Positions 54,467 through 64,000 of a stretch of 64,000 nt of DNA are shown piece after piece. Position numbers and translations under genes: made by a program. Within the stretch, counting starts at the first letter, position 1. Each line of letters opens with the position of its first letter. Source of the DNA: Galaxea fascicularis (lineage: Eukaryota; Cnidaria; Anthozoa; Scleractinia; Euphylliidae); assembly GCA_948470475.1 (NCBI GenBank), contig OX419335.1, forward strand, positions 36,721,797-36,785,796, in the 5' to 3' direction. Under the pieces are notes generated by a model, which made no database searches, was not told the origin of the DNA, and worked only from the letters and a program-made list of their open reading frames with translations.

Positions 54467-55772
54467 CCCCAGTCCCCTCACACTTGGCACCACCCAGTCC
54501 CCTCACACTTGGACGTGTTTTTTACTTACCCTTAAAGTGTATGTTTTTACATTATGACTACGCCTTTTTTAACGACTTTGTATGAAATATTCTTTATATA
54601 GTGCCTGAGATTTTTTGAGGCTGTTTTTTATTTTTGCCTGATAAGATGAGTTTTGGTATTTGGTATCCTGTTGCAGGAGTTTTTGATCGTGTGTTGATCA
54701 CGTTCATTGTTTTTTTAACCTTCGGTTCAATTTGTTTGCATATTTAGTTGTGTTTCTATTTTGTTACCAGTTTTTAGAAGATCATAGCTCGATGTTTGTT
54801 ACTTGCGCAAATGGTATTGCGAACGAAAGTAATTTGATAGCAACCAGGAATGCTGTACAGTGCGTTTTCTACTTTCTTTCCCGGTGTTAATTTTTTTTTT
54901 TTTTTGCAGTTGTTATGAATTTTATTCAATTTTGTTACTGTCTTTGCGGTCTACTATTTCTTTGTTCAACAACGCAACCTGGAAACGGTAAGACGTGTTT
55001 GATCGAAACTTTAACCCGAGTTTACATGCTTGTATAGTTTTCATGCCCTGACAGTTTCTTTTATTTTCTTGGCGTAGCATGTTGATGCAACTCAATGTGT
55101 GTTTGTAGAGTGACAAACATGTCGAATACAACATCTCGCTCGTATCTCCATCTGGTGGAACATTCTTCTGGTGTTTTTTTTGATCGATAAGTATCAAGGG
55201 TGGAGTATTAAAATCAAAGTCAGCTGCCAATTATTCTCTAATGCACATGTCCGTGACGTGCCTGAGGCTCCTTTCACTGATTGTTCAACCTGAAAATCGA
55301 AAATAGACGTTTTAGTGATGAACAGATTTATTACGCGACAACTGGTCACTTTAAACAATTTAAGACTAGTTCTATAAACAATAAATTTGGTATTCACTGC
55401 CGAAAATATGTATAATGTTAACCTGAATTACGATCGTAGGTAATATTTGCCATCGAACCATATTTGAACACAATCACAAGTATAAAAGATACAATGATTA
55501 TGAAACTGAAATTCCTATATAATTTTATATTACTATTGCTTATAACTCCCGAAAAGCTACCTTAATAAACTCCCTGGATCTGGTGTAGGTAATCTCATGA
55601 TTATGGAACTTTCTCTCTAAAGCTTGGGTTGGCAAGGGCTCTAATGAACGGTCAATCTTCACAGAAAGATCAATTTCAGCAGCTGCGATGTATTGCTCCA
55701 AGGCTTTCACAGGAGACGTTGGGGACTGGGTGGTGCCAAGTGTGAGGGGACTGGGAGGTGCCAAGTGTGAGA
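54467..55772. repeat. Region bounded by inverted tandem 25-bp repeats
   Basis: Left: two copies of CAGTCCCCTCACACTTGG joined by CACCACC (54479-54522). Right: the same doublet reversed (55721-55771, GGACTGGGTGGTGCCAAGTG...). Between them are a poly-T run (54890-54905) and, on the minus strand, a frame of about 75 codons from the right arm (ALEQYIAAAEIDLSVKIDRS and PTQALERKFHNHEIT) that stays open to a possible donor. It could be a transposable element or a captured exon. It sits in the GNL1-PPIL3 divergent spacer. Confidence 0.5.
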
Positions 55773-55814
55773 TTTGATGGGATGGGTTTACAAAGGTATG
55801 CTTGTTTTTACAGT

Positions 55815-56255
55815 GTTTATCAGGGTATGATAGGGTTTAGTAGGGTTTACTAGGGTATACTGGGGTATTCTAGGGTATACTAGGGTTTTTTGTTTTTTGA
55901 AAAATGCCAATGTCAAGTCTGAAACCTGGGAACAAGATGCTTTGTACAGAAGTTTCTGGAGAGTTACTGTCAAACAATTAGTTGAAAGCATAGTTCGAGA
56001 GGAGAAGCGACAGCTGGAATACCAGTGTGCTCATGAAAGAAGACATTCTACTGGAACAAAAGGTCATACATGTAGACGCTTTAACAGGATCTGCCGCTCA
56101 CAGGCGAGCCTGGCTGCCCATCAGAGATTTTGCTTCGCTTAACATAAACAGTCGTCGTCGCCTGCAATGGAGTGCCGAAGTCATAAGGGTTTACAAGGGT
56201 ATACTAGGGTTTACTACGGTATACTAGCGTTTATAAGGGTTTACAAGTGTAAACG
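55815..56255 (+). repeat. TAGGGTTTAC/TAGGGTATAC decamer array, interrupted
   Basis: Decamers of the type TAGGGTTTAC/TAGGGTATAC run at 55829-55888 and resume at about 56187-56250 in the same orientation, separated by the LINE-like fragment at 55895-56180. The unit contains TAGGG, so it is telomere-like but not the animal telomere repeat TTAGGG. Confidence 0.7.
55897..56142 (+). pseudogene. C-terminal fragment of a non-LTR retrotransposon ORF
   Basis: An 81-aa frame ending with a degraded zinc knuckle: GHTCRRFNRICRSQASLAAH followed by QRFCF. Many animal LINE reverse transcriptase ORFs end in a C-x2-C-x3-C-R-S-x-x-G-L-x-x-H finger; here one cysteine is phenylalanine. The preceding basic helix (VRQL-like, VREEKRQLEYQCAHERRH) fits the same position. 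A 3' truncated copy is the most likely reading. Confidence 0.55.
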
Positions 56256-56392
56256 GTATATGTGGGTGACTATATGTGTGTTGACATGAAGTAGAAGTAT
56301 ATGCCGTCACGAAATTGTTTCCCCCAATTCTAAACCTTGTTCTCGTAAACTTCACGATTCTCGTCGCTACGTACAACTTAACGAAGAAAAAC

Positions 56393-59300
56393 ATGGTAAG
56401 TGCAATTGTTCTGTATCTTGCTATCTTTCAAAGTAAGTGCGTATCACAGGAAAGCGAATTAAAAGCAGCTAATGGCGATGCATGGTAACTTTTTATCTCA
56501 ATTGATTTGTAGTCTGTCACGTTGCATACTGATCTGGGAGACCTAAAAATTGAACTCTTCTGCGAGGATACTCCAAAGGCTTCAGAGGTAACTGACTGAC
56601 TTTTTTTCAAAGATTTCTATTGGTGAAGTCCTTTAATTTATCACTACAAATATAATATTGTAAAGCAAACTTAATTACTTACCGGCATGAAACACACAGG
56701 GCTACACAGTGATGAAAATTATAAGCAAATAATTTATTATTATTATATCTCCTTCAGAATTTTTTAGCTCTCTGTGCCAGTAATTACTACGACAGCTGTG
56801 TTTTCCATAGGTAAGTTGTTTATAACTTAAATTATCATCTATGTACGTACGCATAGTGACATTGACCAGCTCAGCACTGGGGAAGAGTATCTACATGTAT
56901 GAGAGTTGCCAACCTCTCGATTTTTTTTTCTTATGCACCCCCCCCCCCCCCTCCTCCCTCCTCCCTCTTATACCCTCTCCCTTCCCCTCGTGATTTTTAC
57001 ATCATTTTTCTTCAGAAATAGAGGAATGCTGGACAGGGAAAGGAAGAAGCACATGTACCAATTAAAAGCATGTCATGCATGTTGCTTCTCGCAAAATGGA
57101 AAAGAAACAAACATTTGATCAAATCCATGTGTAATTCTTTTTCTCATCAGAAACATCAAAGGCTTTATGGTACAAACTGGAGATCCTACAGGTTTGTTAT
57201 GATGCTTGGTTAGTGCAAGCTACACCAAACAAAATATTGTAAAAGTATAGGAGTACTTGTATGGAAGTACTGTTGGAAATCCTGGCTATTGCTAGATTGG
57301 ATTAGATTAAATTACAATATTAACCCATTGACTACCGTGCCGGCCAAAACCGGCCGCAAAACCCTCCCATGCTTCAAAATGTTGCAACTTTCTCAATCGC
57401 GCGAATATTGGCTCAACTGTCAGTTGTTAGCATGAAATGGGATGCCCTTTAAATTTGGATATCCAATAAACGCAAGAAACGTAGCACTTTTGACCAAATA
57501 TGACCTTTTGAGTTTGGACAAGAACAAAAATGACCATTTTTAGCATTAAACAGAAATGACGAAAATGCCCCTTTTTACTGTTATGTTTCTTAAAGAAATT
57601 ATCGTCGAAAAACAAAACTTCGACCATCATAGTAAAATTCAATCCTTGTTCTAGCTTAGAAATGACTTTTTTTGTTCATATTCTTTTCCTGAGCGTAGAG
57701 ACAGCCTTTTGTTCCAGTGCAATCAAGCCTTCCCACTATTTTCAACATCTCGACCGCATTGCATGCTGGGAAATAACGAGAATTTTTGACAGCACCTGTC
57801 CCTTCCCCCAATTTTTTCACATATAAACTAAGTCTACAGTCACTCCGACCTACCGCCAAAAATTGGTGCTTGTGGGGATATTCAGTGCTTGCAAATTCCA
57901 AAATATGCGGCAGTAGGTCGAGAAATTCATCCAAAGTCGAGTCCCAAAGGTACTAAGTGTCTGACAATCCGAATTCCCAGTTTGTGGAGTAACAAGCCAA
58001 ATTTGACAACAAAGTACATCACCTTGCTCGCTTCTTTGAGGAAGTGGACTCTTAGCAACCGTCACGCTTAATGATGCTCATCAGGCTGCCACTAAAGATG
58101 AAAAATGGCTGTAAACTTAGCAAAATTCGCAAACAAACCGAACTTGGGCCGTTCTTGAGTTCCACGATTGAAAAATAGCTGCGTCACAATGACGTTTTCA
58201 GAAACCTTGAGCCTTCAGTACTTTAGGGCAGCACCACTTTCCGTGGTAGTTTCAAATATAAAGTCATGAAATGCTATGGATCGTTTTTGCTGGAAAATCA
58301 CTCCGAAAACATAAAAATGGCTGGTAGTCAATGGGTTAATATTGTACCATGAACATATCAGAAGACAGGCCATACCTCCTTCCCCTTGCTACATTAATCA
58401 TTTTTGTTATCTGTGATAGTATGTAGAAAAATTCCACAGATTTTGGTAGTCACTATAATAATTCTGGATGACAGGACTGTATGTAATCTTGAAAAAATAT
58501 TATTATAATTTTATGATGATAGTTGAGTATTGTCACTGACTAGACACCATGCAGTCACACAGGGGACCTTCGTGTCCATGTTTCTGTGCTTTAATATTTA
58601 TCAGTTTGAACATTGTTTCCCGCAGGAAGTGGTAAAGGAGGTAAAAGCATCTGGGGCAAGAAGTTTGCAGATGAGCTTAGTCCTTCACTTAGGGTTAGAA
58701 TTAAGTTTAAATTTGAAAAGTGCAAAACTGTTGTACTTTGGCCGCTTTATTTCTCAACAAACACTGCTCTGAAATATTTCTCAGGCTCACAGGAAAGAAG
58801 AGTTCTATCAAGTGGCCAATGATGGTCTTGATAAATAGTAAAAATTAAGGACAAAGTTTCCTAAAATAATGCCTTTTTTAATTTCCACGTAAGGTTTGTT
58901 GAAGGGGAAATTTTTGTACAAATACACGTATTTCCTATAATTTTGACAGAAAGAGTTTAGAACTTTTCATGTTAACTTGAATTTACAGTAACTTACACCA
59001 CAGGCAGCCCAGGTGTGGTGTGTGACATCTGAAGTTTATTATAAAAACATACCGTTAAAACCTAGAATTCCAATGAACCGAGTAGCAGTGGAAATATTCT
59101 AGCCAAATAAGGCCTTCCTACCTTCACTCTACTGTTTCTTGTCACTTTCTGGGATGTCTAAGTGCAATGCCATCAGTTTTTTTAATCCTAGGTGAGTGTC
59201 CTTTCTAAATAAGGTTTTAACAGTATGTTTTTTACAATAAACTTCCAACGTCACACACCATGTGTGGGCTGCCTGTGCTTACACTGTAACATCGAGGTTA

Positions 59301-60957
59301 AGATGTTAGTTTTTAGTACTGAATCTGAAGCTATGTTAGAAGGACAGTAGCCCCTATTGTCACTGCACTTACTTTTTGGGCATGTGACATTGCTTGAAAA
59401 ACTGAGGTTTCTGAGGGTTGGTACTTCTTAAAAGTGCAGTGTAAAAGTATCTTGTGCAGTTTACAACTGTGAAAACTGAGTATTGAAACTAACTTGTATT
59501 TGCTCTGTGATTGGTTTACAAACCTTGCCCATGAGAAGCAAAACCAAAACCATCACGAGTTGCAAGCATGCATTTTCCTGCACTTGGCGCCTGTCACATA
59601 CCGTAAAATTCTGAAAACAAGCCCCTCCAAATGTAAGCCCCCCAAACTTGTAACGCAAAAAACAGTCCGTTAAATCGCCCCTCCGAATATAAGCCCCCCA
59701 AGTGGTTTATACTTGGAAACTGCCCTTGAATACAAATTAAAACAGACAATTTTGGAATGCAAATTTCCCTCCAAATATTAGCCCCTCAAAAAGGGCCTTT
59801 GGAAAATATAAGCCCCAGGGCTTATTTTCTGAATTTTATGGTATATTGCTTCCGTTTCTGATTGGTCGGGAAAAACCAAACCCAGATTAATATTATTGCT
59901 TTGGGTTTGATTTTAGGACAGTCAGTTGAAAACCACTCTACATGTAAACCAGATGTTACTAAGGCCCATTGTAATCCCCCAAACCTTATGAATACTGCTT
60001 TTTGCTGGCACATATCACAACTTTCCTCTTGTGAACTTCACTGATCTTAAATTTTATGCATTGTGGTTTTTATTGACAGCACAATGCAAGAGGAACATTG
60101 TCAATGGCAAATAATGGACAAGACACGAATGGATCACAATTTTTTATCTGTTATGGGAAACAACCGCATCTTGATATGAAATACACTGTCTTTGGAAAGT
60201 AAGTTGCTGGTTTCAGTGGAAAAAGTATCGACACTTAAAGCATCTTTAGTATTTTAGGTCTAACCACTTAAAAGGGCAGTCTCATGCTATTTTTAGTAAC
60301 ATGGTTAAAGGTTTAGTGCAATGCAAAGAAATTATACTCATACGCTTTTGGAGGCAGAAAAGCAAGACAAGGAACAGTTTAAGTTTGAATTGAATTTTCG
60401 TCTTTCAATTCTCTAAAAATGGATTTCAATCTATTTCGTTTCATCCTTTCACTCTAAAGTCACTTTATTTCATGGAATTTGCAATGTAGAAAGGATTCGA
60501 ATATTAACAAAGTGTTTGAAGCTAGAATTTAGTGAATTTTGAGCAAAAATCATGAAACCTCCATGAGACTGCCCCTTCAATCAAAGTACCTATGAACTGC
60601 TGCTGCTGCTGATAATAAACTTGGAAAACTAATTATAAACTACTTGCAGGTACAACATATTGTTTTGATTCCTTGTTACTACATGTAAAAGCTCCAAAAG
60701 AGAAGTGTGTTACATTTAAAGTATGACCAAGTCTTTTTTGGGTCAAATTAGAGTGTAACAGCCACCTTCAAAACAAGTAGCCCTTTGATGACATCTCATC
60801 ATTTCTGTTTGTCATCTGCAGAGTAATTGATGGCTTGGAAACACTTGATGATTTAGAGAAGTTGCCAGTGAATGAGAAAACCTATCGACCATTGACTGAT
60901 GTACGGATAAAGAATGTGACAATTCATGCTAATCCCATAGCAGATAAGAGCGGTTAA
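56393..60957 (+). CDS. PPIL3: PPIL3, cyclophilin-type peptidyl-prolyl isomerase
   Basis: Seven exons: 56393-56395 (ATG only), 56513-56587, 56758-56810, 57151-57191, 58626-58693, 60080-60198, 60822-60957; 495 nt, 164 aa (human about 161). The protein starts [19 protein letters not shown] and contains the active-site block [17 protein letters not shown] with catalytic R44, F49, M50 and Q52, then [16 protein letters not shown] and the C-terminal [13 protein letters not shown]. The position of the cyclosporin-contacting Trp of cyclophilin A is His110 ([12 protein letters not shown]), as in this subfamily. PPIL3 catalyses proline isomerisation and is found with spliceosomal proteins (known for the family). 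Complete and free of lesions. It diverges from GNL1 and is tail to tail with DNAAF5. Confidence 0.95.
57320..58339. mobile_element. piggyBac-like element with TTAA ends
   Basis: TTAA-CCCATTGACTACC at the left and GGTAGTCAATGGG-TTAA at the right: a 13-bp inverted repeat framed by the TTAA duplication typical of piggyBac elements. Minus-strand frames at 57656-58065 ([36 protein letters not shown]) are broken relics whose family I cannot place. PPIL3 intron 4. Confidence 0.7.
58999..59277. mobile_element. MITE, family CACAGGCAGCC, copy 2
   Basis: 279 bp: CACAGGCAGCCCAGGTGTGGTGTGTGA and TCACACACCATGTGTGGGCTGCCTGTG, flanked by a perfect 7-bp direct repeat CTTACAC (58992-58998; 59278-59284). Same terminal sequence as the element at 35810. 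PPIL3 intron 5. Confidence 0.85.
59601..59841. mobile_element. MITE, ends CCGTAAAATTCTGAAAA, TA duplication
   Basis: CCGTAAAATTCTGAAAACAAGCCCC at the left pairs with GGGCTTATTTTCTGAATTTTATGG at the right, with TA on both sides. Internal repeats of 'TATAAGCCCC' recur. The TA target fits the Tc1/mariner superfamily. PPIL3 intron 5. Confidence 0.75.
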
Positions 60958-61832
60958 AATTTGTCAGCCTGCTGGATTGATTTTGATCTGCTGTCAGCGA
61001 CACTTTACCGAGGGTAATTGCTCAATATCAGTCTTCCCAAAGTCTCAAAATAGTGAAAAGTGTTCTTTGCCAGATTACAGCTTCCCAGGAAAAAAAACAT
61101 CCAGTCATCTCAGAGAAACAGACATTCTTTGAATAATTTATTCAAGAACAAATTTCTTGATACACATGTAAAGCTGCAAGTGTTATGTACACAGATTGCT
61201 TTGCAAACATTTATCTTCCAGTCTCCAGCAATCTTTGCATTTTTTCTGAACAATGTCTTCAGTTTTGGCAGCACAACAAGACTCATACTACACCGGTGTG
61301 GTGCAGCAATAAAAAAGAAACTCATCCTTTCTCAGTTGCTTGGTAGGTGAGTTAAAATACTTAAACCACTCATGAAAAGTTTCGAAAGGGTGGGTCCTTC
61401 AAAACAGATCACCGCATCTCTCCCATAATGAAGCCTTTTGTATTCACAGATTTTTATGTAAAACCTTGAGATGAACACCTCATAAGCACTGTACCTGTAA
61501 ATCACTCCACTAGCTAGCACAACCAAGTTGCTATCAGTCTGCTATTAATATGTTGCAGATGTGAATTCAACGCAATAAAGGAGTGTTGTATTATACCACG
61601 TTTTTGTTGCTTAAAATGTCTTGTCAAAATCCTTGGCATTCCTCTCTTCCAATGCCCCATGGTAGGAAATGAATTGACAATTCTCACAAGTATGCACCGG
61701 AAAACTATGTAGTTACTGTGCATCCTCCACAACCTTGAAACTGTCTTGTAGAAGTTTCAGCTAGTATGTGTGATTAAAAGTCATTGACTGAAACCCAGAT
61801 TTACATATTAGGTATGAAGCTGGAAAGACTCC
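60958..61832. other. Convergent spacer between PPIL3 and DNAAF5
   Basis: Holds the 3' ends of both genes. A minus-strand-readable AATAAA occurs near 61574 on the plus strand context (GCAATAAAGG), and the short frames at 61060-61732 have no splice partners. No repeat structure recognised. Confidence 0.4.
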
Positions 61833-63798
61833 TTATTTGACTGAGAGGTTTTGACATTGTGTTAAAAGGTCCTCGCAGAACCTGAAAGGAGCAAAACAAA
61901 AACACAGTTGAGTGAGGATTGAGGATGAACATATGTGTGTAATCAACATTAATTTTTATGAGAATGGAAAGCCTGGAGTGCAAGTCAATGAACTTTTTGC
62001 TAATGCTTGCGGGGTACCTTCACAGAAAAGTCAAATTTCAAGGGTGTTTCTTACTGGCTTAACAATTTTAGTTGCAAAGGTTAGTTTTTGAGCTGGTGAG
62101 ACTATTTCCATGTTGACAGTGCTGATACATGAAACCAAACTGTCTGTATAAGATTTCTCACCTGGCTACTCGGTGCTTGTGCCTTACAGATTCAACTTGT
62201 TCCTTCATCAAAAGAGGCTGCATGTGGGCTGCCTCTTTTAACACATTAAGCACTGCTTCCTGTGGAACAAAAAATAAACAGTGCATAATCGAAATGATCT
62301 CTGACAATAACAAGTGCCCTTATCTTGTCAGTTTCCTGACAATAGTGTTCTATAAAAGGAATGCCTCCCAATTCTGATGCAGCCACTAGCACACCTTTTG
62401 GTCCTTGTACTCCTAAATAACTGATATTTTAGCCTGCAAACAGGCTCTCCATTTGGGTTATTCTGAGAGATGGTCACATCAATTTGCATGGTGTGCAGTC
62501 AAAGCTGATATATCCTCAATCCCCCATTCAAAAGCAAAAATGACGAGCCTGTTCACAAGCTACTGATACTCAATTTGAAAGATTCCAATATAAAGGTGCA
62601 TGTATTTGTAGCAGTATGTGTGAAACCATGTTGCTAAGGAAAGGGAGGTAAGAAAAGAAGGTGGAAAGAACCACTAAATACATGAACACAAAAATAATGT
62701 GGAAAAAACCATTCTCAGAAAGTTAACACTGTTCTTAACAGTTCTTAGAGAATGGTGCGATTTCCTTGTAACTTGTTAGAGAATTAATTTATGAAACGTG
62801 CTAGAATGTTCACGCTACACTACCTGTATAGAAGTGGATGGATCATCAAGATGAACTAGAAGGCCCTTGAACATGGCCTCCAGATGTAACTTGTACAAGT
62901 CACTGTCATAATCTGAAGGAAATGCCCTGACAAACAATAAATAGTGTTGAAAAGTGTGTCTCTTTGTATGTCACTCCATCATCAGCCGAGATGCTCAGCA
63001 CTTAATAAATACCTCATTGCACACAGGGCCCAATGAATTTCTTGGCAAAGCTTATTAGTTTTATAATAAGAATATTTGTGATAAAAATAGAAAATGTCTG
63101 AGTACCTACAATGCATTACTTTTGTGTCCTCTTTGAATAGCAAGAAAGAAAACAGTATTTCCTCTGCTCTTCTTTGATCATCCAGAGAAACAGTCAAATT
63201 GAGAAATCAATATCTCTGTAATTTAATATTCATACATAATTATAACTAACATCTACACCACTCACCTGAAATAAGCAAGAAATGTTCTAGTGACAACAAT
63301 CCTTATTTCATCACTGCTGTCATCCATCCTCTTCAATAATTCAGGGTAAATGTGATGAAGCATATCCACTGCAATAACATTTTAAAATACTGATAGGTAC
63401 TGTGAAATTACATGTGTTTATAAATAAGAATCATAGGTCTGAAGCCTAGAATTAGCACTCTCAAAATACAAACATAAAGTAAATACTACTTATGCCATGT
63501 ACCATTAAAGCTGTCTTTGCAGGACACCAGCAACTTTTGGAGAGCTTTACACGTTACAAGTCTTGTTGTTTGATTATGGTCTTCCAGGCAGCTTGTAAGC
63601 TGCAAGATAAAACAGGTACCTTCAATTATCAGCCAAAGAGGTCCAGATACTTGTGTGTTGAAATGAAGATTATGCAAGTACAATACCTGAGTTAAGAGAT
63701 CTTTCATTACTTGTCCCGCATCTTGATAAGATAACAGATTTGACTGCAGCAAAGCCCAGAGGCAAGAGATTGCTACAGAGCGAACAGCAGCGGCAGTT
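61833..63798 (-). CDS. DNAAF5: DNAAF5 (HEATR2), C-terminal part, continues off the right edge
   Basis: Six minus-strand exons in phase: 63687-63798, 63503-63599, 63266-63368, 62824-62926, 62162-62259, 61833-61881 (stop TAA); about 187 aa seen. The sequence is a run of HEAT helices: VAISCLWALLQSNLLSYQD, LEDHNQTTRLVTCKALQKLL, IYPELLKRMDDSSDEIRIV, ALYK-type block YDSDLYKLHLEAMFKGLLVH, DDPSTSIQEAVLNVLKEAA, and a terminal VRHKHRVARFCEDLL. The order and the KHR tail match the C-terminus of DNAAF5, a cytoplasmic factor for dynein arm preassembly in motile cilia (known for the family). The N-terminal two thirds lie beyond 64000. It converges on PPIL3 with about 0.9 kb between the stops. Confidence 0.85.
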
Positions 63799-64000
63799 CT
63801 GAAACAAGCAATTAAATGTTCAAAAGATGGTACACCACATAATCCCACAAAATCAAAAATACTAGAGTAGGGTTGAGTGCAATAAACTTACAACTTAAAT
63901 TCTACATTTATGACCAAATTTAACAATTAAAACTGTAGATTTCACTATTTGCCCTCGGCTGGTAAAACTGGGATTATTTAAGGTTACCGTATACCTTGAA

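Noticed and set aside
55815..56255. CRISPR-like or true telomeric array
   Set aside because: Units are contiguous decamers without spacers, eukaryotic context, and the unit differs from TTAGGG.

Overview
The window reads as nuclear DNA of an invertebrate animal, most likely an anthozoan cnidarian (coral or sea anemone). It is AT-rich, its genes are split by canonical GT-AG introns, and very many short inverted-repeat elements, tRNA-derived SINEs and degraded transposons lie in introns and spacers. The taxon is my inference: proteins and repeat style fit, but no search was run.

Layout. (1) 275-3248, + strand: 3' exons of an unrecognised gene entering from the left. (2) 9108-25634, - strand: a 22-exon gene whose predicted product (1,304 aa) reads B-box, coiled coil, Tudor, YTH, Tudor. 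I know no named gene with this order; it is the most striking object here, a candidate link between m6A-type RNA reading and Tudor/germ-granule scaffolding. (3) 26784-30779, + strand: a ciliary microtubule inner protein of the FAM166B/CIMIP2B family, divergent from gene 2, with two X-box-like sites in the shared upstream region. (4) 32906-54159, - strand: the circularly permuted GTPase GNL1 in 17 exons, all phases consistent, 603 aa. (5) 56393-60957, + strand: the cyclophilin PPIL3 in 7 exons, the first coding exon being only ATG; 164 aa. (6) 61833-63798, - strand: the 3' six exons of DNAAF5 (HEATR2), running off the right edge.

The 21-kb GNL1 locus is the transposon sink. Its introns hold a 2.9-kb internally deleted Polinton/Maverick-type element (about 180-bp terminal repeats, 6-bp target duplication) that landed in an older palindromic MITE. 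They also hold three members of a family ending CAACCTCGTTCCC with 9-10 bp target duplications, one carrying RecQ-like helicase coding sequence in its terminal repeats. A further 1.6-kb element with 7-bp target duplication encodes a ZAD-like zinc-binding protein broken by one in-frame stop. Hairpin MITEs make up much of the rest.

Genes 3 and 6 serve cilia (axonemal microtubule lumen; dynein arm preassembly). PPIL3 is a spliceosome-associated isomerase and GNL1 a nucleolar-type GTPase. I see no operon-like or pathway cluster. Exon boundaries were derived by hand from splice motifs and codon-phase continuity.
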